This document shows, one piece after another, positions 7,609 through 16,787 of a stretch of 40,447 nt of DNA. The translations under genes were made by a program, and so were the position numbers. Where the stretch lies: the NCBI GenBank assembly GCA_002362625.1, contig DEUP01000004.1, forward strand, positions 1 through 40,447, in the 5' to 3' direction. The first letter of the stretch is position 1; the number at the start of each line of letters is the position of its first letter. The notes beneath the pieces were generated by a model. The model did no database searches and had not been told where the DNA came from. It saw only the letters and a list, made by a program, of their open reading frames with translations. This DNA comes from Clostridiales bacterium UBA3259. Its GTDB lineage: Bacteria; Bacillota_A; Clostridia; Oscillospirales; Oscillospiraceae.

Positions 7609-9209
7609 ACGGTAAGGATATTTTTAAGGGGCTTACCTGCATCGGCTCCGATCTGATTGAAAACGCTGAGTTTGGGCAATTCCCGGACAGCGAGCGGCAG
7701 GAGGACAAGAGGCGCAAGCATTTCGCCGTCCGCAGACCTGTCCTGGCGGCGGCTTTGATCGCCCTGGCGGTGCTGCTGGTGGGCTGCGGAGCGGCGGTGG
7801 TTCTCCATCTGGACAGCATGAAGGCCAAGGAGGAGCCTTACATGACCAAGACCCGGTACCAGGAGGATGGAACAAAGCTCCTGCCAACAGAGAAACTCCG
7901 TGGAACCTATATCCTGGCAGGAGAAAACAGCAAGGCCAAACCCGCCGTCCAGGCGTGGATTGACTACCTCAAGGAATCCGATCCGAAGGGCACCAAAGGA
8001 GAAGAAGCCTACGCCACCGGCACCGTGGAAGCCTACCAGCAAACCCTGAAGGACAAGCAGGCGGAGATCTGCAAAACCTATGGCCTTCCCCAGGCGGGAG
8101 AGCGGCTGGTCATCCAGTCCGACACGGCATTGTTTACGAAGCTTCTGGGCATGGACAGTCTGATTCAGTCCGGCGGAGCCTTGGAAACCACTTTGGATGG
8201 GGGCTGGTTCTATGCCTGTGGCAATTTTGGCGCGCTTTATCCCAATACGGTTCTGAAAGGCAGCGATGCCGGGGAAGATCTGACCTTCATGATGGACTAT
8301 TACTACTATGACGGGAACTACTTTGAAAGCTCCGCCAAGCTGGTCATTCACGATGTGGAGGCCATTCAGGAGTGGAACCACACCCTGCCCGGTGGGGAGA
8401 ATGTACTGATCGTCATGGACGCGATAGGCGATGCCTACATTCTCTATGACCGCGGGGACGCCTTTATCTGCGTGCGGGTGTACAACGTGGGCTGGGACTG
8501 GGATAACCCTGCGGATGTCATGACCCACAGGGACATGGAGCGGATCGCGGACAGCCTGATTCTCACCCCAAAACCCGGAGAAGTTTCCAATATTGCTCAG
8601 CTGCAAGCGGAGCTGGACGAACAGTACCAGGCTGCCGCTGACGAGACAGAGCCTCCCGAAGTGGTGGAGGCCCGGAAGCGGGAGTATGAGGAGAATGAGC
8701 TTCAGGACAGCTTCTCTGCCCTGATTGCCCGGATGCGGGATCATGAGGATTACTTCCAAAGCCGCATCAGCGGTGATTTTGAAAATTTCTGGAATACCAT
8801 GAATTTTACCCTTCGGGATGTGACGGGAGACGGCCAGGAGGATCTGCTCCTGGGCAAGGACGGCGATATCCGTTCCATCTGGACCATGGTGGACGGCAAG
8901 ACCCACTGCATAGCCACGGCAGATGTGGGCAAGCTGTGTGAGGAAAACATCCTGTGGGACTATCGCTACCTGGATGGGGCCGGGTACCACTGGTATTACC
9001 AGCTGGATCAGGAAAGCTTCATGGTGCCGCTGCTCAATGTGGAGTACAGCGTACACGATGAGACATGGTATAAGATCGACTGCACGAAGCCGGTCAACGG
9101 CCCGGACAGCTGGGAGAAGATCTCCGAGGAAGAGATGCAGAGGATTGTAGATTCCTACAAACCTGTGGAACTGAGCTGGAAGAGCGTACAGGAATTTCCC
9201 ATGAACTAA
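7605..9209 (+). CDS. Membrane-anchored putative anti-sigma/sensor protein with DGDG-type module
   Basis: A 534-aa protein I do not recognise as a named family. Residues 1-44 are cytoplasmic and basic. A membrane segment spans about 45-68 (it contains LLVGCG, so a lipobox reading is possible but unlikely so far from the N-terminus). The rest should lie outside. Residues 360-534 contain DVTGDG (405-410, a calcium-loop or FG-GAP-like motif) and end with SYKPVELSWKSVQEFP, a module also seen in the cassette 2 protein (DNYKRVNLPWKNLEAFP). The ATG overlaps the ECF sigma stop, the usual place for an anti-sigma factor. No zinc-binding ZAS motif is present. An anti-sigma role is inferred from position. 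Confidence 0.7.
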   Translation: MNGKDIFKGLTCIGSDLIENAEFGQFPDSERQEDKRRKHFAVRRPVLAAALIALAVLLVGCGAAVVLHLDSMKAKEEPYMTKTRYQEDGTKLLPTEKLRGTYILAGENSKAKPAVQAWIDYLKESDPKGTKGEEAYATGTVEAYQQTLKDKQAEICKTYGLPQAGERLVIQSDTALFTKLLGMDSLIQSGGALETTLDGGWFYACGNFGALYPNTVLKGSDAGEDLTFMMDYYYYDGNYFESSAKLVIHDVEAIQEWNHTLPGGENVLIVMDAIGDAYILYDRGDAFICVRVYNVGWDWDNPADVMTHRDMERIADSLILTPKPGEVSNIAQLQAELDEQYQAAADETEPPEVVEARKREYEENELQDSFSALIARMRDHEDYFQSRISGDFENFWNTMNFTLRDVTGDGQEDLLLGKDGDIRSIWTMVDGKTHCIATADVGKLCEENILWDYRYLDGAGYHWYYQLDQESFMVPLLNVEYSVHDETWYKIDCTKPVNGPDSWEKISEEEMQRIVDSYKPVELSWKSVQEFPMN

Positions 9210-9213
9210 ACAC

Positions 9214-9240
9214 AAAGGCCGGGGCTCAGCCCCGGCCTTT
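9214..9240. terminator. Bidirectional terminator between cassette 1 and the alcohol dehydrogenase
   Basis: A GC-rich stem (AAAGGCCGGGGC at 9214-9225 with its complement ending at 9240) and a 3-nt loop, with T's following in both directions. It separates two convergent genes. Confidence 0.9.
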
Positions 9241-9243
9241 CGT

Positions 9244-10452
9244 CTATTCCCGAATGGATTGAATCAGGCTTCGGAAGTCCTCTCTGCCCCAAATGACGGG
9301 AACAGGATAAAGCGGATTGGCTTCCCGGTCTGCCCAGGTGATCATCCGGTCTATGTCCTCCTCCCGGATCATGGGAAAGGAGTTGGGCAGTCCCATGGCT
9401 TCATTGGTCCTCTCCATCCAGCGGAGAAGTCCCTCCGTCCTTTCCGCCCGGGTATCCCCGGGAATGCCGCAAACCTCCGCCAGCTCCGAAAGCCGCTTCC
9501 GGACAGCCTCCCCATACTGCCTCATAACCTTTGGCAGCAGCACCGCCATGGCAAGACCATGGGGCACGCCGTACAGACCACCCAGAGTGTGGCCCACGGC
9601 GTGGACATAGCCCACGCACCCACGGGTAAAGGCCCGTCCCGCAAAGAACGCCGCCCTCTGCATATTCTGCCGGGCTTCCAGATTGCCGCCATCCGCAAAG
9701 GCCGTGAGCATATTGTGGTAAATCAGCTTAACGGCTTGCTTTGCCAGATCGTTTTCCAGTTCTGTGTTGTAGGTGTGATTGGTATAGCTTTCCACAGCGT
9801 GACACAGGGCGTCCATCCCTGTAATTGCTGTGGTGAAGGGCGACATGGAAACCGTCAGCTCCGGATCCAAAACAGCGTACTGCGGGATTAAGCAAGGGTC
9901 GTTGATGGCCGCCTTCCGGTGGGTTTGGGAGTCGGTGATTACCGCCGCCACAGTGGTTTCCGAGCCTGCCCCGGCTGTGGTTGGCACAGCAATGAAGGTG
10001 GGAATGGGCCGATGTACCTTCATAAGGCCCTGAAGCTGGGAGATTTTTTTCTCAGGATGCACAGCCTTTGCGGCAATGCCCTTGGCGCAATCGATCCGGG
10101 AGCCGCCGCCCAGAGCCACGATGGCCTTACAGCCCTTTTCCCGGTAGACCTCATAGCCCAGCTCCACATCGTCGCTGGTGGGGTCGGGGTGGGAATAGCA
10201 CTGGATGGTATAGCGGATACCGTTTTCATCAAAGCCGTCCAGCAACGGCTGCACCATTCCCCTGCCCAGCATTCCCGCGCCGGTGACAATCAGGATGTCG
10301 TTCAGGTTTTTTCCCTTCAGAAAGGCGCCCAGATTCCGCACCTGGCCCGGGCCTTCCAGCACCTCCGGCGTTGGGTATTTTATGGTGTAGTTCCCCAGCT
10401 TCAGGACAGCCTGAAAGCTGCGGCAGCAGATTTTCTTTCCTGTAAGGCCCAT
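9244..10452 (-). CDS. Iron-containing alcohol dehydrogenase
   Basis: A 402-aa group III (Fe-dependent) NAD(P)-linked alcohol dehydrogenase, normal length. The nucleotide-binding GGGSRIDCAKGIA loop is near residue 115, and PTTAGAGSETT follows. Metal ligands are expected in GMDALCHAVES and GYVHAVGHTLGGLYGVPHG, where the family's His residues are all present. The substrate is not readable; related enzymes reduce aldehydes to ethanol, butanol or diols. GGAGGG precedes the ATG. It has its own strong sigma-A promoter (10480-10508) in the 65-nt gap after cassette 2, and ends at the bidirectional terminator. Read-through from cassette 2 is possible because no terminator separates them. Confidence 0.92.
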   Translation of the reverse strand: MGLTGKKICCRSFQAVLKLGNYTIKYPTPEVLEGPGQVRNLGAFLKGKNLNDILIVTGAGMLGRGMVQPLLDGFDENGIRYTIQCYSHPDPTSDDVELGYEVYREKGCKAIVALGGGSRIDCAKGIAAKAVHPEKKISQLQGLMKVHRPIPTFIAVPTTAGAGSETTVAAVITDSQTHRKAAINDPCLIPQYAVLDPELTVSMSPFTTAITGMDALCHAVESYTNHTYNTELENDLAKQAVKLIYHNMLTAFADGGNLEARQNMQRAAFFAGRAFTRGCVGYVHAVGHTLGGLYGVPHGLAMAVLLPKVMRQYGEAVRKRLSELAEVCGIPGDTRAERTEGLLRWMERTNEAMGLPNSFPMIREEDIDRMITWADREANPLYPVPVIWGREDFRSLIQSIRE

Positions 10453-10479
10453 ATTCTTCCCTCCGGTTCCGTTTTCACT

Positions 10480-10508
10480 ATTATACAGGGAATAGATGGG
10501 AAATGCAA
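10480..10508 (-). promoter_or_regulatory. Sigma-A promoter of the alcohol dehydrogenase
   Basis: TTGCAT (10508-10503), a 17-bp spacer and TATAAT (10485-10480) on the minus strand. Confidence 0.85.
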
Positions 10509-10517
10509 CGCCGGGCT

Positions 10518-12611
10518 TTACTTTTCCAGCCAGGCGTCTGTGACCTGCCAGACTCCGCCCACCTGCTCACACTGCATGGTGAGATAGGTAAAGGAATCCG
10601 GGCTGTCCACATAGGCGGCGATGTCGATTTCCACGCTGCCTGTTTCCTGGTAGCGCTGCTTCCAGATGTTCAGGCCGGTGATGTCCTGGATGGCATAGGC
10701 ATGGTCGAGGACATAGACCTCCCTGCCCTGCTCCCGGGACAGGTCTTCCCGTTCCTTCTGTCCCAGCTCCTGAAAATAATCCATGGCATAGCTCTCCGCC
10801 GCACGCCACAGGGCGATTGTGTCATTGTCCGCCTGGATGAGCTGCTGAAGCTGCTCCACGCTCTCCGCCGGATACTCGTGCAGGTAGGCGCCCAGGTAGT
10901 AGCGCATTCCATCCTCCTCCATGGTGGCCCGGACGAACCGGCCCAGATCCCCCTCGATGACGTAGATCATGGAATCCACCGTGATCATGGAGGCGGACAG
11001 ATGGGCACCGGCCCTGCTGATATCCTTCACATAATACATGCCCTCTCCCGTTTCCGCCGTCATGCCATTGTTTTCCACCTCATGTATGAGTTCCTCACCG
11101 GTGATGGCCTTTCCCCCATTGGCAAAGGGCAGGAATACGTTCACAAACAGCGGAGACAATGAGATCCCATCGGCGTTGGGAATAGATACAGGAAAGGCCT
11201 CAAGATTCTTCCAGGGAAGGTTCACGCGTTTGTAGTTGTCCAGAACCGTCTTGGCCGCTGCCTCGGAAATCGTGATGGTCTCCGTATTTTCATTCTGGGT
11301 ATACCATTTTTCTTCATCTGTGAAGAGATAGGCCACCCGTTTTCCTTCGCTCTGTCCACTGTATTCGATGTAGGTATGGTGAAAGCAGCCCTGTCCATAA
11401 CCCACAAATTCCATGACAGAATTCTCACAGGGGTAGACCTCCCCGGAAGACGCAGGGTAAAAAGGTGCCATATCCACTCCACCCTGATTCGTTTCTTCCA
11501 GAATCATCGATACGGATTGTCTTCTGCCCAGGAGCAGTTCCGTTTTCCCGTCCCCATCGTAATCGTAGAAGCAGTATAGCTGCAGGCCATATCCCGTATC
11601 TCCCTCTATCAGCGGGGACAGGGCCTGGGCATAGCGCTCCAGGACCTGTTCATCCGGCACCTCTTCAGGCAAAGGGGCCTGGCCGGACAGGGTGGTATAG
11701 GGAATGGACACATGAGGATGGCTTTCAAGGATATCGTTTGCCTCCTCTTCGGTAATGTGTACCTCACTCTCTCCCCGGAACCAGGGATTCTCTGGGTCAT
11801 AACTCGCACTATAGATTACCGTGTCTATGAGCGTCAGATTGGTTCCGGTTATTTTGCTAAAATGATAAGAGGAAGCCCCCGCGCCGCTGGAACCAACCTC
11901 GGCAATGATGCCATCCTCACACAGGTAGAACCGGTCACGCTCCATACTTTGGGCCAGCTGGACAGCTTCTTCCTGCGAAGTCAGGGTGTACAGATCATAG
12001 ATCAGTTCTCCGTCCGTGATGAATAGCTCCTGGGAACCGTCCCCATCCAAATCACGGAGAGTGTAGCCAAGCGTATCCAAACTTTCCATGTCCTTCACCA
12101 GGTAAGAAATGCCATGCTCCATACATTTCGTGGGATCCCAGCTTTCTTCAATGGCCGTTGTATAGGCTGCAATGATGTCCCAATAGGCCTGGGGCATTTT
12201 CTCTTCCTCTGCGGTTTCCGTAGTGGTGGGAAGGACTTCGGTGGTAGGAGGCGGCAGGTTTTCCACAGGTTGGGCAAGGCTGGGCGTTTCTTCCAGTTTC
12301 CCCCTCATGACCCCCAGGAACAGCCCGCCGGTGATCACCAAAGCAAGCATGGCGGCAATCAGAGCCGGGGCCATTCCCCGGGATTTGGCAGGCTTTGCGG
12401 AGGAATACTTGTGCTTGTCGGGCTTCCTGTTCCCTTCTGTCTGCTTCACCGGCCGGTTTTCGGGCATGGAAAAGTCCATGGTTGTGAGATTGGGGAAGTT
12501 ATTTTCTTCTTCGCCCTTAAGCTTTGCTTCCAGGGCGGCACGCATCCGTTTCTTCTGGGCATCGGTGGGATTGATACTGTCTAAGGCCCTGACGATTCTT
12601 GCGTTTTTCAT
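10518..12611 (-). CDS. Membrane-anchored putative anti-sigma/sensor protein with duplicated DGDG module
   Basis: A 697-aa protein of no family I can name. Residues 1-79 are cytoplasmic and basic. One membrane helix lies at about 81-102, followed by a Thr/Pro/Glu-rich stalk to about 140. The outer part has two related modules, with DLDGDG (187-192) and DYDGDG (350-355). The second ends in DNYKRVNLPWKNLEAFP (about 458-474), matching the C-terminus of the cassette 1 protein. A distinct C-terminal domain (about 485-697) has no counterpart there. I chose ATG 12611 because it overlaps the sigma stop (ATGA) and has GGAGGTG upstream; the longer open frame runs into the sigma gene. Position suggests an anti-sigma factor, but no ZAS motif is seen. 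Confidence 0.7.
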   Translation of the reverse strand: MKNARIVRALDSINPTDAQKKRMRAALEAKLKGEEENNFPNLTTMDFSMPENRPVKQTEGNRKPDKHKYSSAKPAKSRGMAPALIAAMLALVITGGLFLGVMRGKLEETPSLAQPVENLPPPTTEVLPTTTETAEEEKMPQAYWDIIAAYTTAIEESWDPTKCMEHGISYLVKDMESLDTLGYTLRDLDGDGSQELFITDGELIYDLYTLTSQEEAVQLAQSMERDRFYLCEDGIIAEVGSSGAGASSYHFSKITGTNLTLIDTVIYSASYDPENPWFRGESEVHITEEEANDILESHPHVSIPYTTLSGQAPLPEEVPDEQVLERYAQALSPLIEGDTGYGLQLYCFYDYDGDGKTELLLGRRQSVSMILEETNQGGVDMAPFYPASSGEVYPCENSVMEFVGYGQGCFHHTYIEYSGQSEGKRVAYLFTDEEKWYTQNENTETITISEAAAKTVLDNYKRVNLPWKNLEAFPVSIPNADGISLSPLFVNVFLPFANGGKAITGEELIHEVENNGMTAETGEGMYYVKDISRAGAHLSASMITVDSMIYVIEGDLGRFVRATMEEDGMRYYLGAYLHEYPAESVEQLQQLIQADNDTIALWRAAESYAMDYFQELGQKEREDLSREQGREVYVLDHAYAIQDITGLNIWKQRYQETGSVEIDIAAYVDSPDSFTYLTMQCEQVGGVWQVTDAWLEK

Positions 12612-13090
12612 TTTCTTACACCTCCCAGCATGGTTTGCAGCATTTTTCGGGCACGGGCCAAGCGGCTTCGCACGGTGCTTTCCGCACATCTTTCATGAAG
12701 CGCAATCTCGGCGGTGGTGTAGCCCTCGTAGTAGTACATGTAAACGGCGGACTTGTAGTCCTGGGGCAGCTGTAAGATTGCGTCCAGAACGTAATTGTCC
12801 ATGTCACCGTCCTCCCGGGCCAGGTGCTGGTAATCGTCTATGTCCTCGTTTTTGCGCCACCACTTTTTTAGGTTGTCCTTACACAGGTTGGAGGCCGTGA
12901 CAATGAGCCAGGCCTTTTCGTGGCGCGCATTCTCAAATTCCTGGTCGCAGGACAGGAGCCTGCAAAAGGTCTCCTGGGTTAAGTCCTCCGCCTCGGCTTT
13001 GTTTTTCATGAAGGAATAGCAGACCCGGTAGACCGTGTCCACCTGGCGGTCGTAGATGGCTAAGATGTCTCGTTTCTTTTTTGGGAGCAT
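12608..13090 (-). CDS. ECF-type RNA polymerase sigma factor (cassette 2)
   Basis: A 160-aa ECF sigma factor. Region 2 is seen in VDTVYRVCYSFMKNKAEAED followed by LTQETFCRLL. Region 4 is in LPQDYKSAVYMYYYEGYTTA and the helix-turn-helix ALHERCAESTVRSRLARAR. The ATG at 13090 was chosen for the GGAG site 8 nt upstream. Its stop overlaps the next gene by 4 nt, the same coupling as in cassettes 1 and 3. A TGCAAC-17-CGTA element at 13117-13143 matches ECF promoter consensus and leaves a leader of roughly 20 nt, which fits autoregulation. It differs clearly in sequence from the cassette 1 sigma, so the two probably read different promoters. Confidence 0.9.
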   Translation of the reverse strand: MLPKKKRDILAIYDRQVDTVYRVCYSFMKNKAEAEDLTQETFCRLLSCDQEFENARHEKAWLIVTASNLCKDNLKKWWRKNEDIDDYQHLAREDGDMDNYVLDAILQLPQDYKSAVYMYYYEGYTTAEIALHERCAESTVRSRLARARKMLQTMLGGVRK

Positions 13091-13116
13091 GTCCTCAACT
13101 CCTTTCCTGTTTTGGA

Positions 13117-13143
13117 TACGATCCAACAGCCCCGTTTGTTGCA
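13117..13143 (-). promoter_or_regulatory. Candidate ECF-type promoter of cassette 2
   Basis: TGCAAC (13143-13138), a 17-bp spacer and CGTA (13120-13117) on the minus strand, close to the TGAAAC-N16-CGTA pattern known for SigW-like factors. Confidence 0.55.
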
Positions 13144-13145
13144 GG

Positions 13146-13188
13146 AAACATGAAAAAATTGCGCAGCGTTTATGCCGCGCAATTTTTC
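13146..13188 (-). terminator. Rho-independent terminator after pgsA
   Basis: A 12-13-bp stem (GAAAAAATTGCGC at 13152-13164 with 13177-13188) with T's on the minus strand. It ends the long lipoprotein-to-pgsA gene train. Confidence 0.9.
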
Positions 13189-13195
13189 AAAGGGA

Positions 13196-13726
13196 TCAGC
13201 TCCAAAGGCACTTCCAGTTCTGAACGAAATATTCCACACCGGAATACAGGGTAGTCGCCACAATGACCACAATGACAATCCAGTTCAGCACCGGAATCCC
13301 GGGCACTGCCATCATGACGCACAGCCCCACCATGGTGCTGGCGGTCTTGATCTTGCCGCTCCAACCGGCGGCAATCACGTTGCCCTTGCCGGAGGCTACC
13401 ATCCGCAGCCCGGACACGGCGAACTCCCGGGTCAGCACCACCATCAGCGCCCAGGCAGGGAACACGTTCCACTGGCAGAACATGCACATGGCGGCCAGGG
13501 TCAGCAGCTTGTCCGCCAGGGGATCCAGGAATTTTCCAAAATCCGTGACCTGGTTATAGTGCCTCGCAATATAGCCGTCCAGGGTGTCCGTCAGGCTCGC
13601 CAGGATGAAGATGCCAAGAGAAACATACATCCAGACATTTGCCTCTCCGTGGGACAAGTACATGGTCACTAAGTAAACCGGGATCATAGCGACCCTCGCC
13701 AGGGTAAATTTCGTAGCCGTTGTCAT
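13196..13726 (-). CDS. pgsA: CDP-diacylglycerol--glycerol-3-phosphate 3-phosphatidyltransferase
   Basis: A 176-aa integral membrane enzyme that makes phosphatidylglycerol phosphate from CDP-diacylglycerol and glycerol-3-phosphate. The CDP-alcohol phosphotransferase motif DGx2ARx8Gx3Dx3D is complete in DTLDGYIARHY, then DFGKFLDPLADK. About five hydrophobic segments are visible. The start overlaps the rimO stop by 4 nt (13723-13726), so the genes are coupled. rimO-pgsA adjacency is common in Firmicutes. Last gene of the operon, with a terminator directly after. Confidence 0.93.
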   Translation of the reverse strand: MTTATKFTLARVAMIPVYLVTMYLSHGEANVWMYVSLGIFILASLTDTLDGYIARHYNQVTDFGKFLDPLADKLLTLAAMCMFCQWNVFPAWALMVVLTREFAVSGLRMVASGKGNVIAAGWSGKIKTASTMVGLCVMMAVPGIPVLNWIVIVVIVATTLYSGVEYFVQNWKCLWS

Positions 13727-15057
13727 GCTTCTTCCTCCACTACATAGCCTGATAAATCGCCCTCGGAACAGCCGTCAATGGTGATCATTACAAATGTCCC
13801 CTCCCGGAGAGACTCTTCGCTTGCAAGCCACACCTTCCCGTCAATGTCCGGGGAGTCGGCGTAGGTACGGCCATAGAACTGCTCCCGTTCCTCATCGTAG
13901 CCGTCCACCAGCACCTCCACGGTCTTGCCCAGCCAGGAGGCGTTAAGCTCATCCATAATGTCCGACTGAATCATTTCCACGATCTCCGCCCGGCGCTGGG
14001 CAACCTCGGTGTCGGGATAGTCCATTTCCGCCGCCGGTGTTCCCTCCTCCGGAGAGAAGGCAAAGGCGCCAACCCGCTCCATGCGGACCTCCCGAAGGAA
14101 GTCGCACAGCTCCTGGAATTCCTCCTCACCCTCGCCGGGCAGACCGGTAATCAGGCTGGTGCGGATCACGAGACCGGGAATCCGGTCACGAAGCTTTTTC
14201 AGCAGGGTGCGCAGGAAGTCCCCGTCCCCACGGCGGTTCATAAGAGAAAGAATTTTGCTGTTGCAGTGCTGGATGGGGATGTCCAGGTACTTGACGATTT
14301 TCGGCTCGGAAGCCATGACATCAATCAGCTCGTCGTCAATCTCGTCCGGGTAGACATAATGCACCCGGATCCAGTGGAGGCCATCAATTTTGCACAGCTC
14401 CCGGAGAAGTGTGGGCAGCAGCCGCTTCCCTCCTGGGAAGTCTGTGCCGTACCGGCTGGTATCCTGGGCCACCACCATCAGCTCTTTCACACCCTGGGAG
14501 GCCAGCACCCGGGCCTCATACAGCACATCGTCCATTTGGCGGCTCCGGTACTTGCCCCGAAGATAGGGAATGATGCAGTAGGCGCACCGGTTGTCGCAGC
14601 CCTCCGCGATTTTGATAAAGGCGTAATGCTCGGGAGTGGTGAGCACCCGGCCGCACTCCTCCTCCGGGGCGTCAATGGAACCAAAGTCCTCCACGGTCTC
14701 CCCTTGCAGCAGCTTTTCAATGGCGGGAACCACCTCGGGAAAGCTGCCGGTACCAAGAATTCCATCTACCTCGGGCATTTCCTTCAGGATTTCCTCCTGA
14801 TACCGCTGGGACAGGCATCCGGTGACCAGGATCTTTCCCACCAGCCCCTCTGCTTTCAAGGCGGCGGTTCTCAAAATAAAGTCAATGGCCTCGCTCTTTG
14901 CGGAATCGATGAAGCCGCAGGTGTTGATGACCACCACGTCGCTGCCCACAATGTCCGCTTTGACGGTGTGCCCGGCCTCCTGGACGCGGTGCATCATCCG
15001 CTCGCAGTCCACCTGATTCTTGGCACAGCCCAGGGAAATAAAACCAATCTTTGCCAT
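13723..15057 (-). CDS. rimO: Ribosomal protein S12 methylthiotransferase RimO
   Basis: A 444-aa radical-SAM enzyme that methylthiolates an aspartate of ribosomal protein S12. The N-terminal UPF0004 domain supplies three cluster cysteines (LGCAKN, NTCGF, TGCLSQRY). The radical-SAM motif CDNRCAYC follows near residue 146. The C-terminal TRAM domain includes VLVDGYDEE. The start of MAKIGFISLGCAKNQ matches RimO rather than MiaB. I chose ATG 15057; an in-frame TTG at 15063 has closer spacing to the GAGG site and cannot be excluded. It sits directly after recX. Confidence 0.93.
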   Translation of the reverse strand: MAKIGFISLGCAKNQVDCERMMHRVQEAGHTVKADIVGSDVVVINTCGFIDSAKSEAIDFILRTAALKAEGLVGKILVTGCLSQRYQEEILKEMPEVDGILGTGSFPEVVPAIEKLLQGETVEDFGSIDAPEEECGRVLTTPEHYAFIKIAEGCDNRCAYCIIPYLRGKYRSRQMDDVLYEARVLASQGVKELMVVAQDTSRYGTDFPGGKRLLPTLLRELCKIDGLHWIRVHYVYPDEIDDELIDVMASEPKIVKYLDIPIQHCNSKILSLMNRRGDGDFLRTLLKKLRDRIPGLVIRTSLITGLPGEGEEEFQELCDFLREVRMERVGAFAFSPEEGTPAAEMDYPDTEVAQRRAEIVEMIQSDIMDELNASWLGKTVEVLVDGYDEEREQFYGRTYADSPDIDGKVWLASEESLREGTFVMITIDGCSEGDLSGYVVEEEA

Positions 15058-15059
15058 AC

Positions 15060-15689
15060 TCAAAAGTCCTCGAAATTTTCTTCCGCGTCAAAGCGCAGTT
15101 CATTCAGTACCCGGCGGATGTCCGAGTAGCTGTGACCCCGGCGCAGCAATGCGTCCACGGCCCGTTTGATGTCCTTCTGGTCGGAGTCGGCGTCCAGCCG
15201 GGAACGGAGGAATTTTTCAATTTTCTCACTCTGATCCGGGTAGTCTTCCAGCGCTTCCTCCCAGTATTCCTTGGGGATCCGCTTTTCATAGAGCGCCTGC
15301 TTGGCCCTGGACAAGCCATAGCCCTTGGCGATGCAGGACTGAACCACATGAAAGGCCGTCTCCCGATCATCCACCAGCCCCATATCCGCCATCCAGGCTA
15401 CCGCCGCCTCCGCCTGGTCGGGATTCTCCCCTTTTCGCACCAGGCGCCGCTGTAAATCCTTTCGGGAGACGCTGGAGGCGGAGACAATCCGCACCGCCCG
15501 CATTTTCGCGGACATGGCCCCGGCGGCCTTTCCCAGGGCGTCGTATTCGATTTCAGTCAGTTCCTTTCCCGGGTAGAGGCCGAAGTCCTCCACCGTCTGC
15601 CGGTACAGGCCTAATTTTTCGCCGCCCTCAAAGGTGAGCCAGTACCGGCCCGCCCGATCCGGGGCGTTTTTCAGGGACTCAATCCTCAT
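15060..15689 (-). CDS. recX: Regulatory protein RecX
   Basis: A 209-aa RecX-family protein, which binds RecA filaments and modulates strand exchange. Three-helix repeats are visible, including [13 protein letters not shown], the [20 protein letters not shown] segment and [16 protein letters not shown] chose ATG 15689 (MRIESLKN), which overlaps the end of recA by 11 nt; an in-frame ATG 24 nt further upstream is possible. Direct overlap with recA supports the assignment and a fixed RecA:RecX ratio. Confidence 0.88.
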   Translation of the reverse strand: MRIESLKNAPDRAGRYWLTFEGGEKLGLYRQTVEDFGLYPGKELTEIEYDALGKAAGAMSAKMRAVRIVSASSVSRKDLQRRLVRKGENPDQAEAAVAWMADMGLVDDRETAFHVVQSCIAKGYGLSRAKQALYEKRIPKEYWEEALEDYPDQSEKIEKFLRSRLDADSDQKDIKRAVDALLRRGHSYSDIRRVLNELRFDAEENFEDF

Positions 15690-16785
15690 CGCTGAAATCG
15701 TCGGCGCTGACATCTACCGCCTTATCCGCGGCCTTGGCGGAGCTCTTGGGCGCGGTGCCGCCCAGCTTCCACAGATCCTCCCGGACCTGGGCCTCCACCT
15801 TCTGGGCAATGTCAGGGTTGGCAATGAGATAATCCTTCACAGAGTTGGCGCCCTGGCCGATCCGCTCGTCTCCCATGGAGAACCAGCTGCCGCTCTTCTG
15901 GATAATGTCCAGCTGGACCGCCAGATCCACCAGCTCTCCCCATTTGGAGATACCCTGACCATAGAGGATTTCAAATACCGCTTCCTTGAAGGGAGGGGCG
16001 CACTTGTTCTTGACTACCTTCACCCGGGTTTTGTTGCCGATGAGGTTGCCGCCCTCCTTAATGGCTTCCACCCGGCGGACGTCCAGCCGGACGGAGGCGT
16101 AGAACTTCAGGGCATTGCCGCCGGTGGTCGTCTCAGGGTTGCCGTACATGACACCGATCTTCATACGCAGCTGGTTGATGAAGATAACCACGCAGTTGGT
16201 CTTGGAGATGGTGCCCGCCAGCTTTCGCAGAGCCTGGGACATGAGCCGGGCCTGAAGGCCTACGAAGGTATCTCCCATTTCGCCCTCAATTTCCTGCTTG
16301 GGAACCAGCGCGGCAACAGAGTCCACAACCACAGCGTCAATGGCACCGGAGCGAACCAGGGCGTCGGTAATTTCCAGGGCCTGCTCGCCGGTATCCGGCT
16401 GGGACACCAGCAGGTTATCGATGTCCACGCCCAAAGCCCGGGCATAGACGGGATCCAAAGCGTGCTCCGCGTCCACGAAGGCCACCTCGCCGCCCTTCTT
16501 CTGTGCCTCCGCCAGGATGTGCAGGGCCAGGGTAGTCTTACCGGAGGATTCCGGGCCGTAGATCTCCACAATCCGCCCCTTGGGCACGCCGCCGATGCCA
16601 AGGGCGGCATCGAGAGCCAGAGAGCCTGTGGGGATGGCCTCCACGTTCATCTGGGGCCGATCCCCCAGACGCATGACGGTACCCTTGCCGAAGTTCTTAT
16701 CGATCTGCGCCAGGGCGGTTTTCAGGGCTTTTTCCTTGTCGGCAGCCGGGCTGGGTGCCTCGTAAACAGTTTTCTTTTGGGCCAT
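15679..16785 (-). CDS. recA: Recombinase RecA
   Basis: A 368-aa RecA, full length. Walker A is GPESSGKT, Walker [10 protein letters not shown], loop L1 is near EIEGEMGD and loop L2 near [14 protein letters not shown]. Residues [20 protein letters not shown] form the N-terminal domain. The C-terminal tail is acidic (DDFSDED). It drives homologous recombination and, in SOS-competent bacteria, LexA cleavage. It lies 2 nt after prmC and has GGAAGG upstream, so it has no room for a promoter or SOS box of its own. Confidence 0.98.
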   Translation of the reverse strand: MAQKKTVYEAPSPAADKEKALKTALAQIDKNFGKGTVMRLGDRPQMNVEAIPTGSLALDAALGIGGVPKGRIVEIYGPESSGKTTLALHILAEAQKKGGEVAFVDAEHALDPVYARALGVDIDNLLVSQPDTGEQALEITDALVRSGAIDAVVVDSVAALVPKQEIEGEMGDTFVGLQARLMSQALRKLAGTISKTNCVVIFINQLRMKIGVMYGNPETTTGGNALKFYASVRLDVRRVEAIKEGGNLIGNKTRVKVVKNKCAPPFKEAVFEILYGQGISKWGELVDLAVQLDIIQKSGSWFSMGDERIGQGANSVKDYLIANPDIAQKVEAQVREDLWKLGGTAPKSSAKAADKAVDVSADDFSDED

Positions 16786-16787
16786 GA

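Noticed and set aside
7455..9215. 586-codon minus-strand open frame opposite cassette 1
   Set aside because: It is antisense to the sigma and membrane protein genes with their ATGA coupling and shows no domain or ribosome site.
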